This document shows positions 48,362 through 60,366 of a DNA stretch of 64,000 nucleotides, piece after piece. Under the pieces are notes generated by a model. It worked only from the letters and a program-made list of their open reading frames with translations, ran no database searches and was not told where the DNA came from. Within the stretch, counting starts at the first letter, position 1; the number at the start of each line of letters is the position of its first letter. Origin of the DNA: Ustulina deusta (taxonomy: Eukaryota; Ascomycota; Sordariomycetes; Xylariales; Xylariaceae); assembly GCA_023159155.1 (NCBI GenBank), contig JAJNNX010000007.1, positions 186,001 to 250,000 on the forward strand. The letters are read 5' to 3'. A program made the translations under genes and the position numbers.

Positions 48362-50282
48362 ATGAGGCTACCAGTGTGCGTGTTGTTCGGCGCTACTCTG
48401 CTTGGTGTCTCTCGAGCTAGAGACTGGCAGTTCCCGCACGCGTCGGGCTCCTCGACGGCACAGACGCCGCTCGGCGCATTGACCGACGACGACGTCGATA
48501 TACTGTATGGGAGCCAGTTCAGCGGGTTGAACACGTATGCCAAAATCCCGTACGTCAACTGCTTCTCAGACGAGGCGGCAGACGGTGCCAAGTACGACGT
48601 CGCCATTCTCGGCGCGCCGTTCGACACGGTTAGTATACCGCACCAGCCCATCTCCTAGCGAAAATTTTGTCGTGGAAAACCTGGGGTTAAGAAGGATACC
48701 AGGGCGTTACAGCCCGGCCAGGAGCTCGCTACGGTCCTCGGGGGATCCGGGCAAGCAGCCAGAGGAAATATGCCGATTTCGCGTGGAGTGTATATACAGG
48801 TCCGTCGATTCTTCATATTTCACACAGATATCCAATGCCACGAGTATCGATGGGCAGAACACGCGCTGACATGATCCATAGGCAAGAATGCGCTGAGATC
48901 CTGGGCCACCGTTGTAGATTGTGGTGACGTCCCTCTGACGGTTCTCGACAATAATTACGCGCTCGCCCAGCTGACCAAGGGTCACAAGGTACGCAGCAGA
49001 GTCGGCTCGGCTGTAGTTCCGAAGCCGTTATGAATATCCGCAGATCACGGCGGGGTGTGATGTTCATTCGCGTTTTCTTAGGTCGTCTCGGGAAGAGAAG
49101 CTGCCAACCAGAGTTTCTCCTCGACACCCAGAATCATCACGATCGGTGGGGACCACACGACGACGCTCCCGGCGCTGCGGTCCGTGCATAGGCACTGGGG
49201 ACAAGCTTCTGTCATCCATTTTGACAGCCATCTAGGTAAGCCGGCAAACCTCTGCTTCGCGGTATTTTTGCTCATTGAAAGGACGCCGTGAGCTGATAGA
49301 GTAATTAGACACTTGGAACCCGTCAGAAATCAGTAAGCCCCGAAAAATCCTTGATGTGTGATCGTAGGTGTTTACAGTTTCCAGGCGGTGGAATATCAGA
49401 CTACGCGTAAGACTTCGAAGGATGGCATTTCCTGACATATGTGCTGAACTCACTCGTGCACTGATAGCGGCCTTAACCACGGCACGTTCCTCCACATCGC
49501 ACATGAAGAGGTATGTGCTCTTCCTCTTCCGCCTCCATGTTTAATCACGACGCGTCTCCTCGCATGATGTGACACTATCCCTCCTATTCACCTCTACCTC
49601 GCAGGGTCTCATTCGCAACACTTCGATCCACGCTGGCATCCGGGCACCATTAGCGAAGCCCAACGGCGACATCCAGAACGACGAACGTTGCGGTTTCGCG
49701 CGCCTAACGGCACGAGACCTCGACCGATTCGGGACATCAGGGATTATATCGCGGATTCGCGATCGTGTAGCCGGGCCCGTGTACATCAGTGTCGACATCG
49801 ACGTGTTAGATCCCGCCTTTGCACCTGGTATACCGCCTTTTCTCCTATCAACCCCCTCTCCTCTCCATCTCCCAACTATTGTCCCTGCTAGTTCGTTGGA
49901 ATGACACAGTCGACCCTCCGTGAATAAAGTATCGAATCGCGTAAACATCAATCATCCCCATGTTATACCTGTATAAAAAAAAACCACGAGTTACTCGTAT
50001 TCGTATGTAGGGCACGAAACTACCTACTAACATTTGTGTGTCCGCCCGAAAGCAACGGGAACCCCCGAACCTGGCGGCTGGTCAACGCGCGAGCTCCTCG
50101 CGATCCTCGACGGGCTGACCGGGATCGAGGTCGTTGGCGCGGACGTAGTCGAGGTGGCACCGGCCTACGACACACGCGGCGAGACGACGACCCTAGCGGC
50201 AGCCGAGGTAGTATGGTCGCTGCTTGAGCTGATGGTTGAGACTCCCGTCAAGTCCCTAGTCGATGGAACATCCTCGCATTGA
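48362..50282 (+). CDS. secreted agmatinase-family ureohydrolase
   Basis: Nine exons, 48362-48628, 48703-48799, 48882-48988, 49082-49235, 49309-49332, 49385-49406, 49468-49510, 49605-49827, 50053-50282, encode 388 residues with every phase matching. A signal peptide is clear (MRLPVCVLFGATLLGVSRA). The arginase fold motifs are complete: GGDHTTTLPAL (His182), FDSHLD (Asp205, His207, Asp209) and SVDIDVLDP (Asp302, Asp304), all expected manganese ligands. RPGARYGPRGIR and GLNHGTFLHIAHEEGLIR match the agmatinase rather than the arginase branch. It would cleave agmatine or a related guanidino compound to urea and an amine in the secretory or extracellular space. Three consecutive exons are only 24, 22 and 43 nt long. 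The last intron is the longest (225 nt). Confidence 0.9.
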
Positions 50283-50759
50283 GAGTTCCCATAGTCTACT
50301 GGACAGAAGAGACTGTGAACAAGAATATGTACTTAATAGGTGACCTCACCAGAGATATCATGGTATTTAGGGATGAAGTAGAACGTGTAAAATTTTTTGG
50401 ATAAGATGCAATGTTGAGATTGTATTGATTGTATATTTGCCACGATACTGAACGCCTCGTATGGTAGCAGTATATCAGCGTCTATGGATTGATATCTACT
50501 CCTGACCCTGTAAAAAGCCCAGAAGCGGAGGATGCAATGATGCCTCAAGCAAAGGAGAAAAGACACCTTCCTCCATTATACGACTGCCTCTCTCCCATAC
50601 CCCATATTACAACCGTAGACAATACCCCCACCCTGAATAGATGAATAGGGAACGGGCGGTATGTGCTCGTTTCGTGTTTTCAACCAATAGCTATGTACAG
50701 AAATGCCGCACACACACCAAGTGCTCCTCCGAGCACTAATTGACAACAAATGCCGTGCA
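50283..50759. other. convergent 3' region
   Basis: Tail-to-tail gap between agmatinase and mS38 genes, AT-rich, with no frames of interest. Confidence 0.5.
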
Positions 50760-51925
50760 TTAGACACGATCTAGCTTTCGGCGCTCGTTTCGTGTCCTTC
50801 TCATCAGCTTCTTGTACTTCTTCTTCTTCATCTTGAGCTTTCGCTGGCGCTTGACGCTGATGGCGAGCATGCCGTTGGCCTGGCCGCGGACGTGCTCACG
50901 CCTGATCTCACGCAATGCCATGCGCTCAAGGAACGAGCGTGGCGGGTTAGAAACGCCATGCCCGGCATCACCGGCGTCGTCCTCGACCAGCTGCGGGGTG
51001 TGCGCCGTGATACGGGAGTTGCCGTTCTCGTCGATCGTCTCCTCGAGCGTGAACATGGCCTTGTAGATGCGAGTCTGAGGCTCTTGTTGTACGGCCGCCT
51101 CTTCTGATCGTGCCATTCCTGCGTTCTCAGGCTCGGCCGAAGCCCCAACCTCGCTGCCTGAAAGCGGTTGGGGTATCGGAGGCGGGTTGAAGGGAAGGAA
51201 TTGTCCAGACATGTGGTCTAGCTGCACGTGTACGCTGGATGCGGTGCCATCTGCATACTTTATGCTAATCTGCTGCACGGACTCGGTGTTCGTGTTGTGA
51301 GAAGCCGAGGCGTCGGCCGTGTGTTGATTCGCAATGTTCAACCCTTGCATAGGCTGCTCGAGCTGGTCGACGGATCGGGCCAGCGTGGACACGACTTTGT
51401 TGTACGCGGCAGATTTCGTGCGCTGAGCGAAGATCTGCGCAAAGGCGTCGTCGGTTATCGTCTTCGGGAAGCTGTGTGTGACTGAGATGGGTCGGTGAAG
51501 CGAGAAGAAGGTTGCCATGGCCAAAGCTAGGAAGCGAAAGCAAAGTAAGTATCCTGAAGGTTGAGGGCGATCGGACAGCTTAGCCATAGTAATCCCATAC
51601 CTTCTTGCGGCACGTCTTGGGTGCTGGGAACGCTGGGAAGCTTTCGTTGTGCGCTCGAATCTTTGGCCTTGCGTTTCCTCTTCTCGCCGCTTTGTTTCGT
51701 CGACTGTGTCGGGCTTGCCGTCACCTGGCGGGCGGCATAGCCCTTCGGAGAGTCATTCGGGCTGGATGGCTTGGAAGACGAGTATCGCCTCCGCTGGCTG
51801 CATCTGGGGCTGCTGTTGAGAGTGAGCGCAGCTGTTGCTCGCGTTGCCGCGGGTGCGAAGGATGCTAACAGAGGCGACTGAGGTGCGGCTGCAGCGAGTC
51901 GCCGCACCGTGGAGGGAAGCATCAT
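50760..51925 (-). CDS. COX24: mitoribosomal small-subunit protein mS38 (COX24/QRI5-like)
   Basis: Two exons, 51925-51601 and 51526-50760, with a 74-nt intron, encode 363 residues. The N-terminus is Ala/Arg-rich with SQRRRYSSSKPSS, a mitochondrial presequence. The centre is acidic and Pro-rich. The last 35 residues are the diagnostic COX24/AURKAIP1 basic helix (SVKRQRKLKMKKKKYKKLMRR), ending at the stop as in the family. Yeast Cox24/mS38 is a small-subunit mitoribosome protein needed for translation and for maturation of COX1 transcripts. Two adjacent ATG codons open the frame; the first is used here. Confidence 0.85.
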
Positions 51926-53418
51926 CCCTCAGTATGGCCACTGAGAAGAATCAAATGAAAGTCGAATAGGCGTGGCGAGGATCTCGGGGCGTGACGAGAA
52001 CGGCAGCAACCTTCGGTGACGGATGATCGTGGCCAGTGGTAGGAGATGGAGGTTAGTTGCACCTGGGAAAAGCCATCCGCCGCAAGGCCACCTGATCTAA
52101 TGCTTGGCGTGAAACTTGAATACCTAGACTGGGGCGGCAGATGGCCGGATAGCGGAGTATTGATCATCCAGGTCCCGGTCCATTCCACTCGACCACTTAA
52201 GTGCATTGCTTGTACTGTGGGCCACTTAATTCAACGCAGCTTATTGTTGCCTATATGTACCTAGGTACCTACTTTACACCTAGCTAGGTACAGTAGGTAC
52301 TTAGGAATTATTTATGTTGGGCTTTAGGAGGAAGAGAAGTGAACTTCCAGCATTAAAACATACTACCTTTCAATCACGCTCAAATGTGAAGAGTGCCAAC
52401 GGTTTGACTTGACTGACTCATCCAAACCCTGCAATATAAGTGTCGTGCTTAGCGCCTCCAGCATCCTTTACTACATATCTACTTGATATCCCAAGTATTT
52501 TGTAGAGATATTCATAGCACACACGAGCATTTCACAAGCCCGAGAGCGTAGACTGGGAAATCAGAGTCGGGTATCCTAATCAACTCTGAATATCAATTTG
52601 TGAATCGTTGGCGCCTGAGCCAGAAAAAGCCCTCCTATTGTTCTAGGCATATCCTCCCCCAACCCATGGCGCTCTCTGGTCCGGCATGCCTGCGCTAAAT
52701 TCGGATAGGCCTTCTTGCCTTCTCGCTAGGTGGCACCACGCTCTACGCGACAAATCGCTCAATTCCGATGCTGATCATCTGTGCCTGGCTCTGCTGTCGC
52801 CGTCTTAAAAGTGCTTGGCTACTGGCACACCGTTGGTAGCGCTCTAGCTGTCCTTATTGCTGCGTATATGTGCGTGTTATGGAATTGAATTGCAGCCGTA
52901 GCCGAAAAAAAAAAGTTTGCGGGTGAATAAAGAATAAACCAAAAAAAGGACAAAAAAAAACAAGAAGAAAAGTGCCGAAGAAAATGATAAAGCTCCGCAA
53001 TCATAATGGGAATCCTCTGCGAGATTCATCGCTAGACTCTATATGAGCAATGCGTTGTTGGTTGTCACCCGTCTCGAACGTCCCGATTTTAGATGACCGC
53101 CTCCCTACACCATGCCTGCGACCCCACCAATGTTGCCTGAATATGACGGCCTTTCCAGAAGTAGCCTCTTTCTTTTCTTTTACCGGCCCTAGGTACTCCG
53201 GCCAGAGTCATTGGCTATACACAGTTCATTGTCTCTTGTGGCAGAGATTAGAACTCTAGGGTTGGTTAGCATGAGTCCGCCTCTTTTATATAGTATTAAA
53301 CAGTACATCTACACCAAGTTTCAGGGTGGTCAAAGCCGAGAACGCCTTCCGCTATGATAACACGTGTCTGTGATGTGTGTGTGTGTGTGTGTGCAAGAAA
53401 AAGGTTGAGAGCTATCGC
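51926..53418. other. intergenic stretch, no gene seen
   Basis: Upstream of mS38 and downstream of the phosphatase. It holds a dense TACC/GGTA cluster at 52256-52306 and A-rich tracts near 52900-52985. Short frames are not credible. Confidence 0.5.
53374..53393. repeat. (TG)10 microsatellite
   Basis: Ten TG units just downstream of the phosphatase stop codon, probably within its 3' untranslated region. Confidence 0.85.
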
Positions 53419-55042
53419 TCAAAGAGTGACGTCGAGAACCAGACTGACATCCTGGACATTAGGTCCAGCCAAGTCCTCGAGAACAGGTATTAGATCTAAC
53501 AATTCATTGTCGTGTGCGTCTGAAAACCAACTGCTTATGGGAACAGCATGTTGGGGATGGAAAATATAGGAGGTAGGCGAGTTGTCGATGATGATTGTAT
53601 CTTTGAGATCACGCCCAACTTGTGATAAGTCTTTGACGTAGTTACCCTGATGGTTGTAACAGCTTTCGCGGAATAACCTATGGTGGACGACTTTATGAAT
53701 ATCAAGCTGGTCCAGTAGCGGATCGCCATACTAGATTGCGTTTGTCAGACTTGGTAATCAAGGATAGGAGTCCATATCACATACCTTAGACACAGACGCT
53801 GTGAAAACAACGACTTCATAAAGTTCACCCACGCGCTTCATAAATTGGTCCACCCCAGGTCGTTTGATTACATAAACATTGTGATAGTTCCCTTCGATTT
53901 CAACGGGTATCGTGAAATCAGCTTGGTGTAGTATCTGGAACTTATGAGTTTCTGGACAAGGTTTCATGTGGATGCAGGGGACTCACTTTAAAGGAGCTGT
54001 GGACCAGGGTCTCATCGAGATCCAAGACAAGACATTTACGGCCCTTGAAGCGCGGCTCAATAGGAGGCAAGAGGAATTTCTGTTGGGATGGCTCTGCCCC
54101 CGCAGCCTTCTCTTCTTCGACCACTGCTGGTTCTTCATTCGCTATTGGCGGAGGTGGGGGCGGAGGGACTGTTTTGGGATAATTGTCCTCCGTAGCGGCC
54201 ATAGGAAGTTTTGCTTGCTGTGATGCAGTAGAACCGGCATCGGGCATTTCCGAATCTCCATCCTCGTCTTTGGAATCCGTCCCTTCCTCTCTTGATACCA
54301 CGGCGTCATGGCTATCCGATAATGGAGGATTGACTGTGATGCTTGGGCCAGGCGCAACTACGAGGGTAGTTTGTTTAGATTCACTCTCCTGATCACTGAC
54401 CCCTGGCTGATCAGTTGATAAAGATTGCGAGGCACGCTTTGCAGATTTTGTTTCCTGGACCGGTTGCCCGCTCTGAGCTTGAGGATCCTTCTCCTTCTCA
54501 TAAATCTGTGATTTACTACCAGTGGTTTGCTCTGACGGGGTTACAGTTCTCCTACTGGATGTCAACGGCCGCTGAGGAATCTTGTCCAGCTTGTGAGAAG
54601 GTAAGGGTTCCTCCCCGCCCTCAGGAGTGTTAGCATTGTCCGGCACGCCACAGCAGCCGAGTAGAGAAAGAAGCCCGCCTTTCTTCCGTCTTTGCGGAAC
54701 TCCAGCCGGAGAGTTAGGTTGCGATGAGGCGGGGGTATTTGTGGGATTTGTTGCAGCAGCTGAGCGGTTGGTAGAGGCGCTACCGTTCCGACGTCGGCCC
54801 AACATGCTGTGTCTCGATTCTCTAGAATGTCTACTAGTACTGTGTCGAGATTCGCTCACAGGAGTGCCGGCGAGTCCAGTGGCAGTTGACGAGGACTCTA
54901 TCTTCGAGGATGATGGACGCGACGGGGGGCTTAGATGACCTCGGCTTCTTGTTGAATTTGGCTCGTCCTCCGGCTGAAACATAGCCTTATCCTTAGAAAC
55001 GCCTTGCTCTGTATGATTGTTCTGGAGAACAGCTCGGGACAT
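53419..55042 (-). CDS. PSR1/PSR2-like FCP1-homology phosphatase
   Basis: Three exons, 55042-53987, 53934-53785 and 53730-53419 (introns 52 and 54 nt), encode 505 residues. The N-terminal 330 residues are disordered, Ser/Pro/Glu-rich, with a short [13 protein letters not shown] segment whose Cys130-Cys131 pair could be palmitoylated. The catalytic FCP1/SCP domain is C-terminal: [13 protein letters not shown] (Asp341 nucleophile, Asp343), [37 protein letters not shown] and [14 protein letters not shown]. It resembles the yeast plasma-membrane phosphatases Psr1/Psr2, which act in salt-stress signalling and Msn2 activation; the role here is inferred. The N-terminal ATG choice is supported by the open frame and by no upstream in-frame ATG. 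Confidence 0.9.
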
Positions 55043-57794
55043 TCTCCACGAGGCAGGAGACGAGAGCTCGACGAGCGCGGGCTATTATCGGACTAGAAAC
55101 TGAAAATTAGCTAGCGAACCTTGTAGCACGGTTGGTTAAGGAGGACAAGAGAGGCAGTCATTGTCGGGAGCATTTGAGGCTGGCAGACGTGGCAACAGTA
55201 TTGAAAAGAAATCGGAGGCCCGCGCACATGATCCCCTGACTGGGTGGAGTTGGAGAGAGATGCGCGAACACGATTAAAACATTTGTTCGGGTATAGGATG
55301 GGCCGTGAACCAGAAAACCTGTTTGGGTCGTTCGACACAAGAGCGACAGAAACTGGCCGTCGTCTCGCACAAATCCAAACCAGGGAGACGGGAGGCAGAT
55401 AGTAGACACACTCATACATACCTGAGCTGCCCAACCGCCCAATGACGGGGTCGATGGCCTTGTTGGCCGCGTGGAAAGATTCAGCCGTGGCGGAGATGCG
55501 AAAAACTCGAGCGATGCGACAGTGTCTCTGGCGATCCGAGGAGACGGCGATGACTGAATGCAGACGCGAAAGGAGGTCTTTACCTGCTGCAAAAGGCTGG
55601 GGACGGGATGGGGAAGGAGGCGGCTCGAGGAGGTCAGGGAAAAGGGCCGCTGGGTGCAGGCCGTTAGCGCCCCTACCTAATCTACTACCTAAATGAAGCG
55701 AAAGTTCACTGGGATCCGGGTGTGATTGGGGGATTAGGGGGCACCAAGTCAGTGCCTCGAAGGGTTAGACTGACGAGAAACTATGCTGCTTTAGGGGTGG
55801 TATGTGCGCCAGTGCTAGCTCCAAGGGGGTGACTAAAAACTGTTATTGACTGTTAGTAGATTCGGTGCGATTACTCAACAGCACTATCAAAATATACCAC
55901 ATTTTCTGTTCCTTATTTCACTACCCGGGTGGCCATGTCCACACTTGCAGCTGTTTTAATCTCCAGTTGCCAGCCAACAGCCCCCCGTCATCTTAGCCAA
56001 CTGCACCCAGCACCTAACCTGACGTGGTAATATTTCGTTCTGTTCATCCACCACAGCACACCTGTATAATCTCGCTTCTATTGGCAGGTTTCGTTTCGGA
56101 AGCCCAGCAATATCACGACAGCATGTACCCTCCAGGTAGGCCATAGTGCAGGCACAATAATTACCTAGGTAGTTTAGACTTGTACCAAGCTGCCGAAATC
56201 CATAGGTATTATTCTCTTAGTCCCTTATTGTTCCTTTTTTTTCTCTCTCCCCGGCGCAAAACCCCGAGTGGGTCGGTACTGGCGATAATGAGGTCCCCAT
56301 CACCTTAAATGTACAGTATGTCCTGGCCGTTTCTTAACACTGTCTTCGACTCCATCTCGGCCGACTATCGACCCTAGTGTACTCGTGTGGGTACCTACCT
56401 CTAGGTTCTGTCTAAGTTAAAGCTTACCTACCGTCGCAAGAGAATACATGGGACCTCGTGCACACCTCCCTGTGACAGGGCCAATGTTATTAAAATGGTA
56501 ACATGATAATACGGTATGGTAACACATGGAGCTTACCTTATCTATCCACCACGCGAGTTACCAGGCATTGCCATCATGCTATGCAGTGCCTACATCCAGC
56601 GACAACCGCCCACTTGCTGTGACTGGTCTCGAGCTGAAAACGAGCAGGAATTACTTACCTAGTCCCCGCCATCCATCTCAACAACACTGTGAAGGACTTG
56701 GCGAGTGAGATACAGACGGTGTAGCTCTTCTCTTCTATTGGCTAGGGCGATCAAGGTAGGCGCTTAGCCATGCAGGACGGTGACGGCGAGCTGTGGGACT
56801 GTCTGCCGGCGCACCACTCAGATGCCGTCCAGACGGAGCCTGGAGTACGCTAGAAGACATCCTGGTCCCAACGGCATTAGAACTCGAAAATCGAGGGGCC
56901 GTGGGCACACAAATGCATGCCCCAGGATTCTATTTTCATCAGTTCACTCCTACTTACTAGTAGGTACAGTATATCGACAGGTAGGTACTTGCACAATACA
57001 CTACCGTACCTCGATAGACCTGTGATCCCTGCTGTGGCCGAGTAGTTCGATTGTCTGGATAGGGTACCTTAGTTACTGTATACCGATGAAGGCCAAATGG
57101 GACAAGGAACATGATGGCTGGTCACACCACGATTCTTCTAGAAGGATACCGTCCTCCAGATGCACACATGCCTCTTCCAAGACGCCGACTTATCAAGAAT
57201 ACCTACCTGCGCACATGGCGCCCGGTGAAACCCAAGCACGACAGCCAACTTTAACGCAACATTATAAAACACCTAGGTAGGTATGTAAGTACTCCCTCCA
57301 ATTGACAAATGCTTAGGTACGTGTACCAAAGAGCCAGGCGAAGGGGTAGTGTGGGGGAAAAGCACATGTAAAATGCAAATGGGAGCGGCCAGGAAGCGGC
57401 CAGGGAGCGGGATCTGAACCAAGCCACAACTGCACGTGGTGAAGTGTGGCTCAACCGCTGTTCTCCCCATCTATGCAGAGTCGGAAGCCATGCCGGGAAG
57501 CTTGGGGTAATTGTGGCGAGTGCGGAGCTCCACTGGCGGAATGGGAGCTTATACCGAGGCGATCGATCACATGGAAAGAATGCATCCCAACCTACGAATC
57601 GCGATTGATCGTTTCTACTGCTCTTCCATTCCTCCCTTCTCCTTTCCTCGCAGTCCAACAGCAGATCGTGCTACAACCACAGCCGTTTGTCTTCTCTATC
57701 TATGCCTCAATAATTATGCCAGGCCTTTGGCGACCGATGGCCACGTCGCTTCTCCTGCCGGTCCATTCCTAATTGACGTCACGCGCCAGCTAAT
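55043..57794. other. intergenic region between divergent phosphatase and ABC genes
   Basis: 2.75 kb. The part next to the phosphatase is probably its leader. TACC/GGTA clusters occur at 56385-56430, 56955-57005 and 57265-57320. Long overlapping frames near 57250-57770 on both strands show no family features. No tRNA was found. Confidence 0.45.
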
Positions 57795-60366
57795 ATGGCT
57801 GTGCAGTCCACCCTTCGCCGTTCGGCGTCCGAAGACATCCTCGTTGCTTTCATCGAAAAGTATAAGAATCTCGTCAAAGATCGCTTGCGGAAGACTTCGC
57901 GCCGAACGAGACTTATTGCTACCCTTGCCTTGGCTTTGTCCATCGTCCTTGGCGCCGAAGGGAGTCGGAGATGGTGGAAGCGAAGAAGGCAGGAAAAGGA
58001 GCAGGGCCGCAAGCTTGTGCGCACCAATTCCTGGCTTCGGGGGAAAGATGGATCGCGGACGATATACGTTCCTTATAAGGATGGCACCTCCAAAGTAGTC
58101 ATTCACGGGACGAACCCTTTGACTTTCGAAGCGCATCGCCGCCTTTTCCTAAACCCCCCCAAGGTTTCTGGGCTCGGCGACGGAGCCGTCCCATCGGCGC
58201 AAACGAAGCCGGGCTTGAACCTCGCGTTCCTCCATCAGTTCCTGAGCTTGATGAGCATCATGATTCCCCGGTGGACGAGTAAAGAGGCAGGGCTGCTGGT
58301 TAGTCACGGCGCGTTCCTGATGCTGCGCACGTACCTTTCGCTCGTGGTGGCACGTCTTGATGGCGAGCTCGTTCGTGATCTGGTCGCGGGCAATGGCCGA
58401 CAGTTTCTTTGGGGTATCACTAAGGTCAGCCGCCGCGTTTCCCTCGTAATATTGATCTCTTAACTAAGTCTTTGGTACAGTGGTGTGGACTAGGTGGCTT
58501 TGCCGCTTACACCAATTCGATGATCAAATTTCTCGAGTCCAAGGTGTCAATCGCATTCCGTACCCGACTCACGCGATATATCCATGACTTGTACCTCAAC
58601 GACAATCTTAACTATTACAAACTATCTAATTCGGATGGCGGAGTTGGTCAAGGTGCTGATCAGTTTATTACCCAAGATCTCACTCTTTTCTGTGCTTCCG
58701 CCGCCAATTTGTATTCATCGCTCGGTAAACCGTTTGTTGATCTCTGCGTCTTCAGTTACCAGCTGTATCGCTCTTTGGGTCCTTTAGCTCTGACTGGTAT
58801 TCTGAGCAATTACTTCCTTACGGCAAGCATTCTACGAAGAATGTCCCCACCCTTTGGAAAGTTGAAGGCAGTAGAAGGCCGCAAAGAAGGCGACTTCAGG
58901 GGCTTGCACGCCCGTTTGATAGCCAACGCCGAGGAAGTGGCCTTCTACGGTGGTGCCGAAATGGAAAAAACATTCCTCAATAAGGAGTTTAAATCACTGA
59001 AGAATTGGATGGAGGGCATATACATGCTCAAGATCCGGTATAATATTCTTGAGGATTTCATTTTAAAGTACAGCTGGAGTGCGTATGGGTACCTCTTATC
59101 ATCCCTCCCAGTCTTCCTCCCGGCTTGGGGTGGCTTAGGAGGCGCGATGGAAATGGTTGAAAGCGCTGAGAAGGGTGGCCGCGAGCGCAATCGTATGAAG
59201 GACTTCATCACCAACAAACGCCTCATGCTCTCGCTTGCAGATGCCGGTGGTCGCATGATGTATTCCATCAAGGATCTCGCCGAGTTGGCCGGATACACAA
59301 GCCGAGTGTACACCCTCATATCCACTCTTCATCGGGTGCATGCTGATGCATACTTTCCCCGTGCCAGTGGGAATGAGCTCTATTCTCTATCAGACGTCCA
59401 AGGAACTATCCAAAAAGGATTCGATGGCGTTCGACTCGAGCATGTGCCTATTGCTGCGCCAGGTCTTTGGCCCCAAGGAGGCGAAGAACTACTTGAATCA
59501 CTTTCTCTCATCGTCCGCCGAGGGGAACACTTGTTAATTTCGGGCCCTAACGGCATTGGCAAGAGCGCTATTGCAAGAGTTCTCGCAGGGTTATGGCCTG
59601 TATACCGTGGATTAGTCAGCCGACCAAAATCAATTGGTGAGGATGGTATTATGTTTTTGCCCCAGAGACCGTATCTTAGTATCGGCACTCTCCGTGATCA
59701 GGTTATCTATCCCGATGGAGAGCTTGACATGCGGCTTAAGCGCAAGAGCGAGGACGATTTGAAACGGGTGCTTGATGCAGCTAAACTCGGATACCTTCCT
59801 GATCGCGAGGGCGGATGGGATACGCGAAAAGAATGGAAAGATGTGCTTAGCGGCGGCGAGAAGCAGAGAGTTGGTATCGCACGACTACTCTACCACGAAC
59901 CTCGATATGCCATCATTGATGAGGGTACAAGTGCAGTATCCAGCGATGTTGAGGGACTCTTATACGAAACCTGTAAAGAGAAGGGCATAAGTGAGTCGTA
60001 TATTACAGATACTCTATTAAGAGAAGCTAACGACAGCTTATAGCTTTAATCACGATATCAACCCGAGCCTCTCTCAAAAAATACCACACCTTCAACCTTG
60101 CTCTCGGTCTCGGCGATAATGGCGATGAATGGGAGTTTGAGCGTATCGGAACCGAACGCGAAAAGATGCAAGTCGAGCGAGAGCTTCAGGAGCTTCGCGA
60201 ACGACTGTCACAAGTCGAACAATGGAAGCAGCGCCGTGAAGAGATTGAGAAAGAGTTAGCTCAAGTCTGGACTGAGAAAAGCGACGCTCCCTTAGATCCG
60301 CCTCCCTACGTCGGAAATCCCGAGGATACCGAGATTACCTCTCAAGCGGAAACGACGGAATCTTGA
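57795..60366 (+). CDS. peroxisomal ABC-D half-transporter for fatty acyl substrates (PXA/ABCD1-like)
   Basis: Three exons, 57795-58424, 58481-59990 and 60044-60366 (56- and 53-nt introns), encode 820 residues. The N-terminus has a basic stretch and a helix (TLALALSIVLGAEG), as in peroxisomal ABCD proteins. The transmembrane domain covers about 170-480 and includes the EEA-like motif NAEEVAFYGG (361-369). Walker A is GPNGIGKSA at 565-573, the signature LSGGEKQR starts near 666, and the Walker B region reads YAIIDEGTSAVSSD. The end after the ATPase is a charged coiled coil (RELQELRERLSQVEQWKQRR). Family members import very-long-chain acyl-CoA into peroxisomes for beta-oxidation as PXA1/PXA2-type dimers. 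The size favours the PXA1-like partner, not certain. Confidence 0.92.

Noticed and set aside
57400..57470. tRNA-like segment with a GGTTCAGATCC T-loop on the minus strand
   Set aside because: No matching acceptor stem, D-arm or anticodon arm could be built.
57511..58136. Frames overlapping the start of the ABC transporter on both strands
   Set aside because: Shadows of the first ABC exon and of its promoter.
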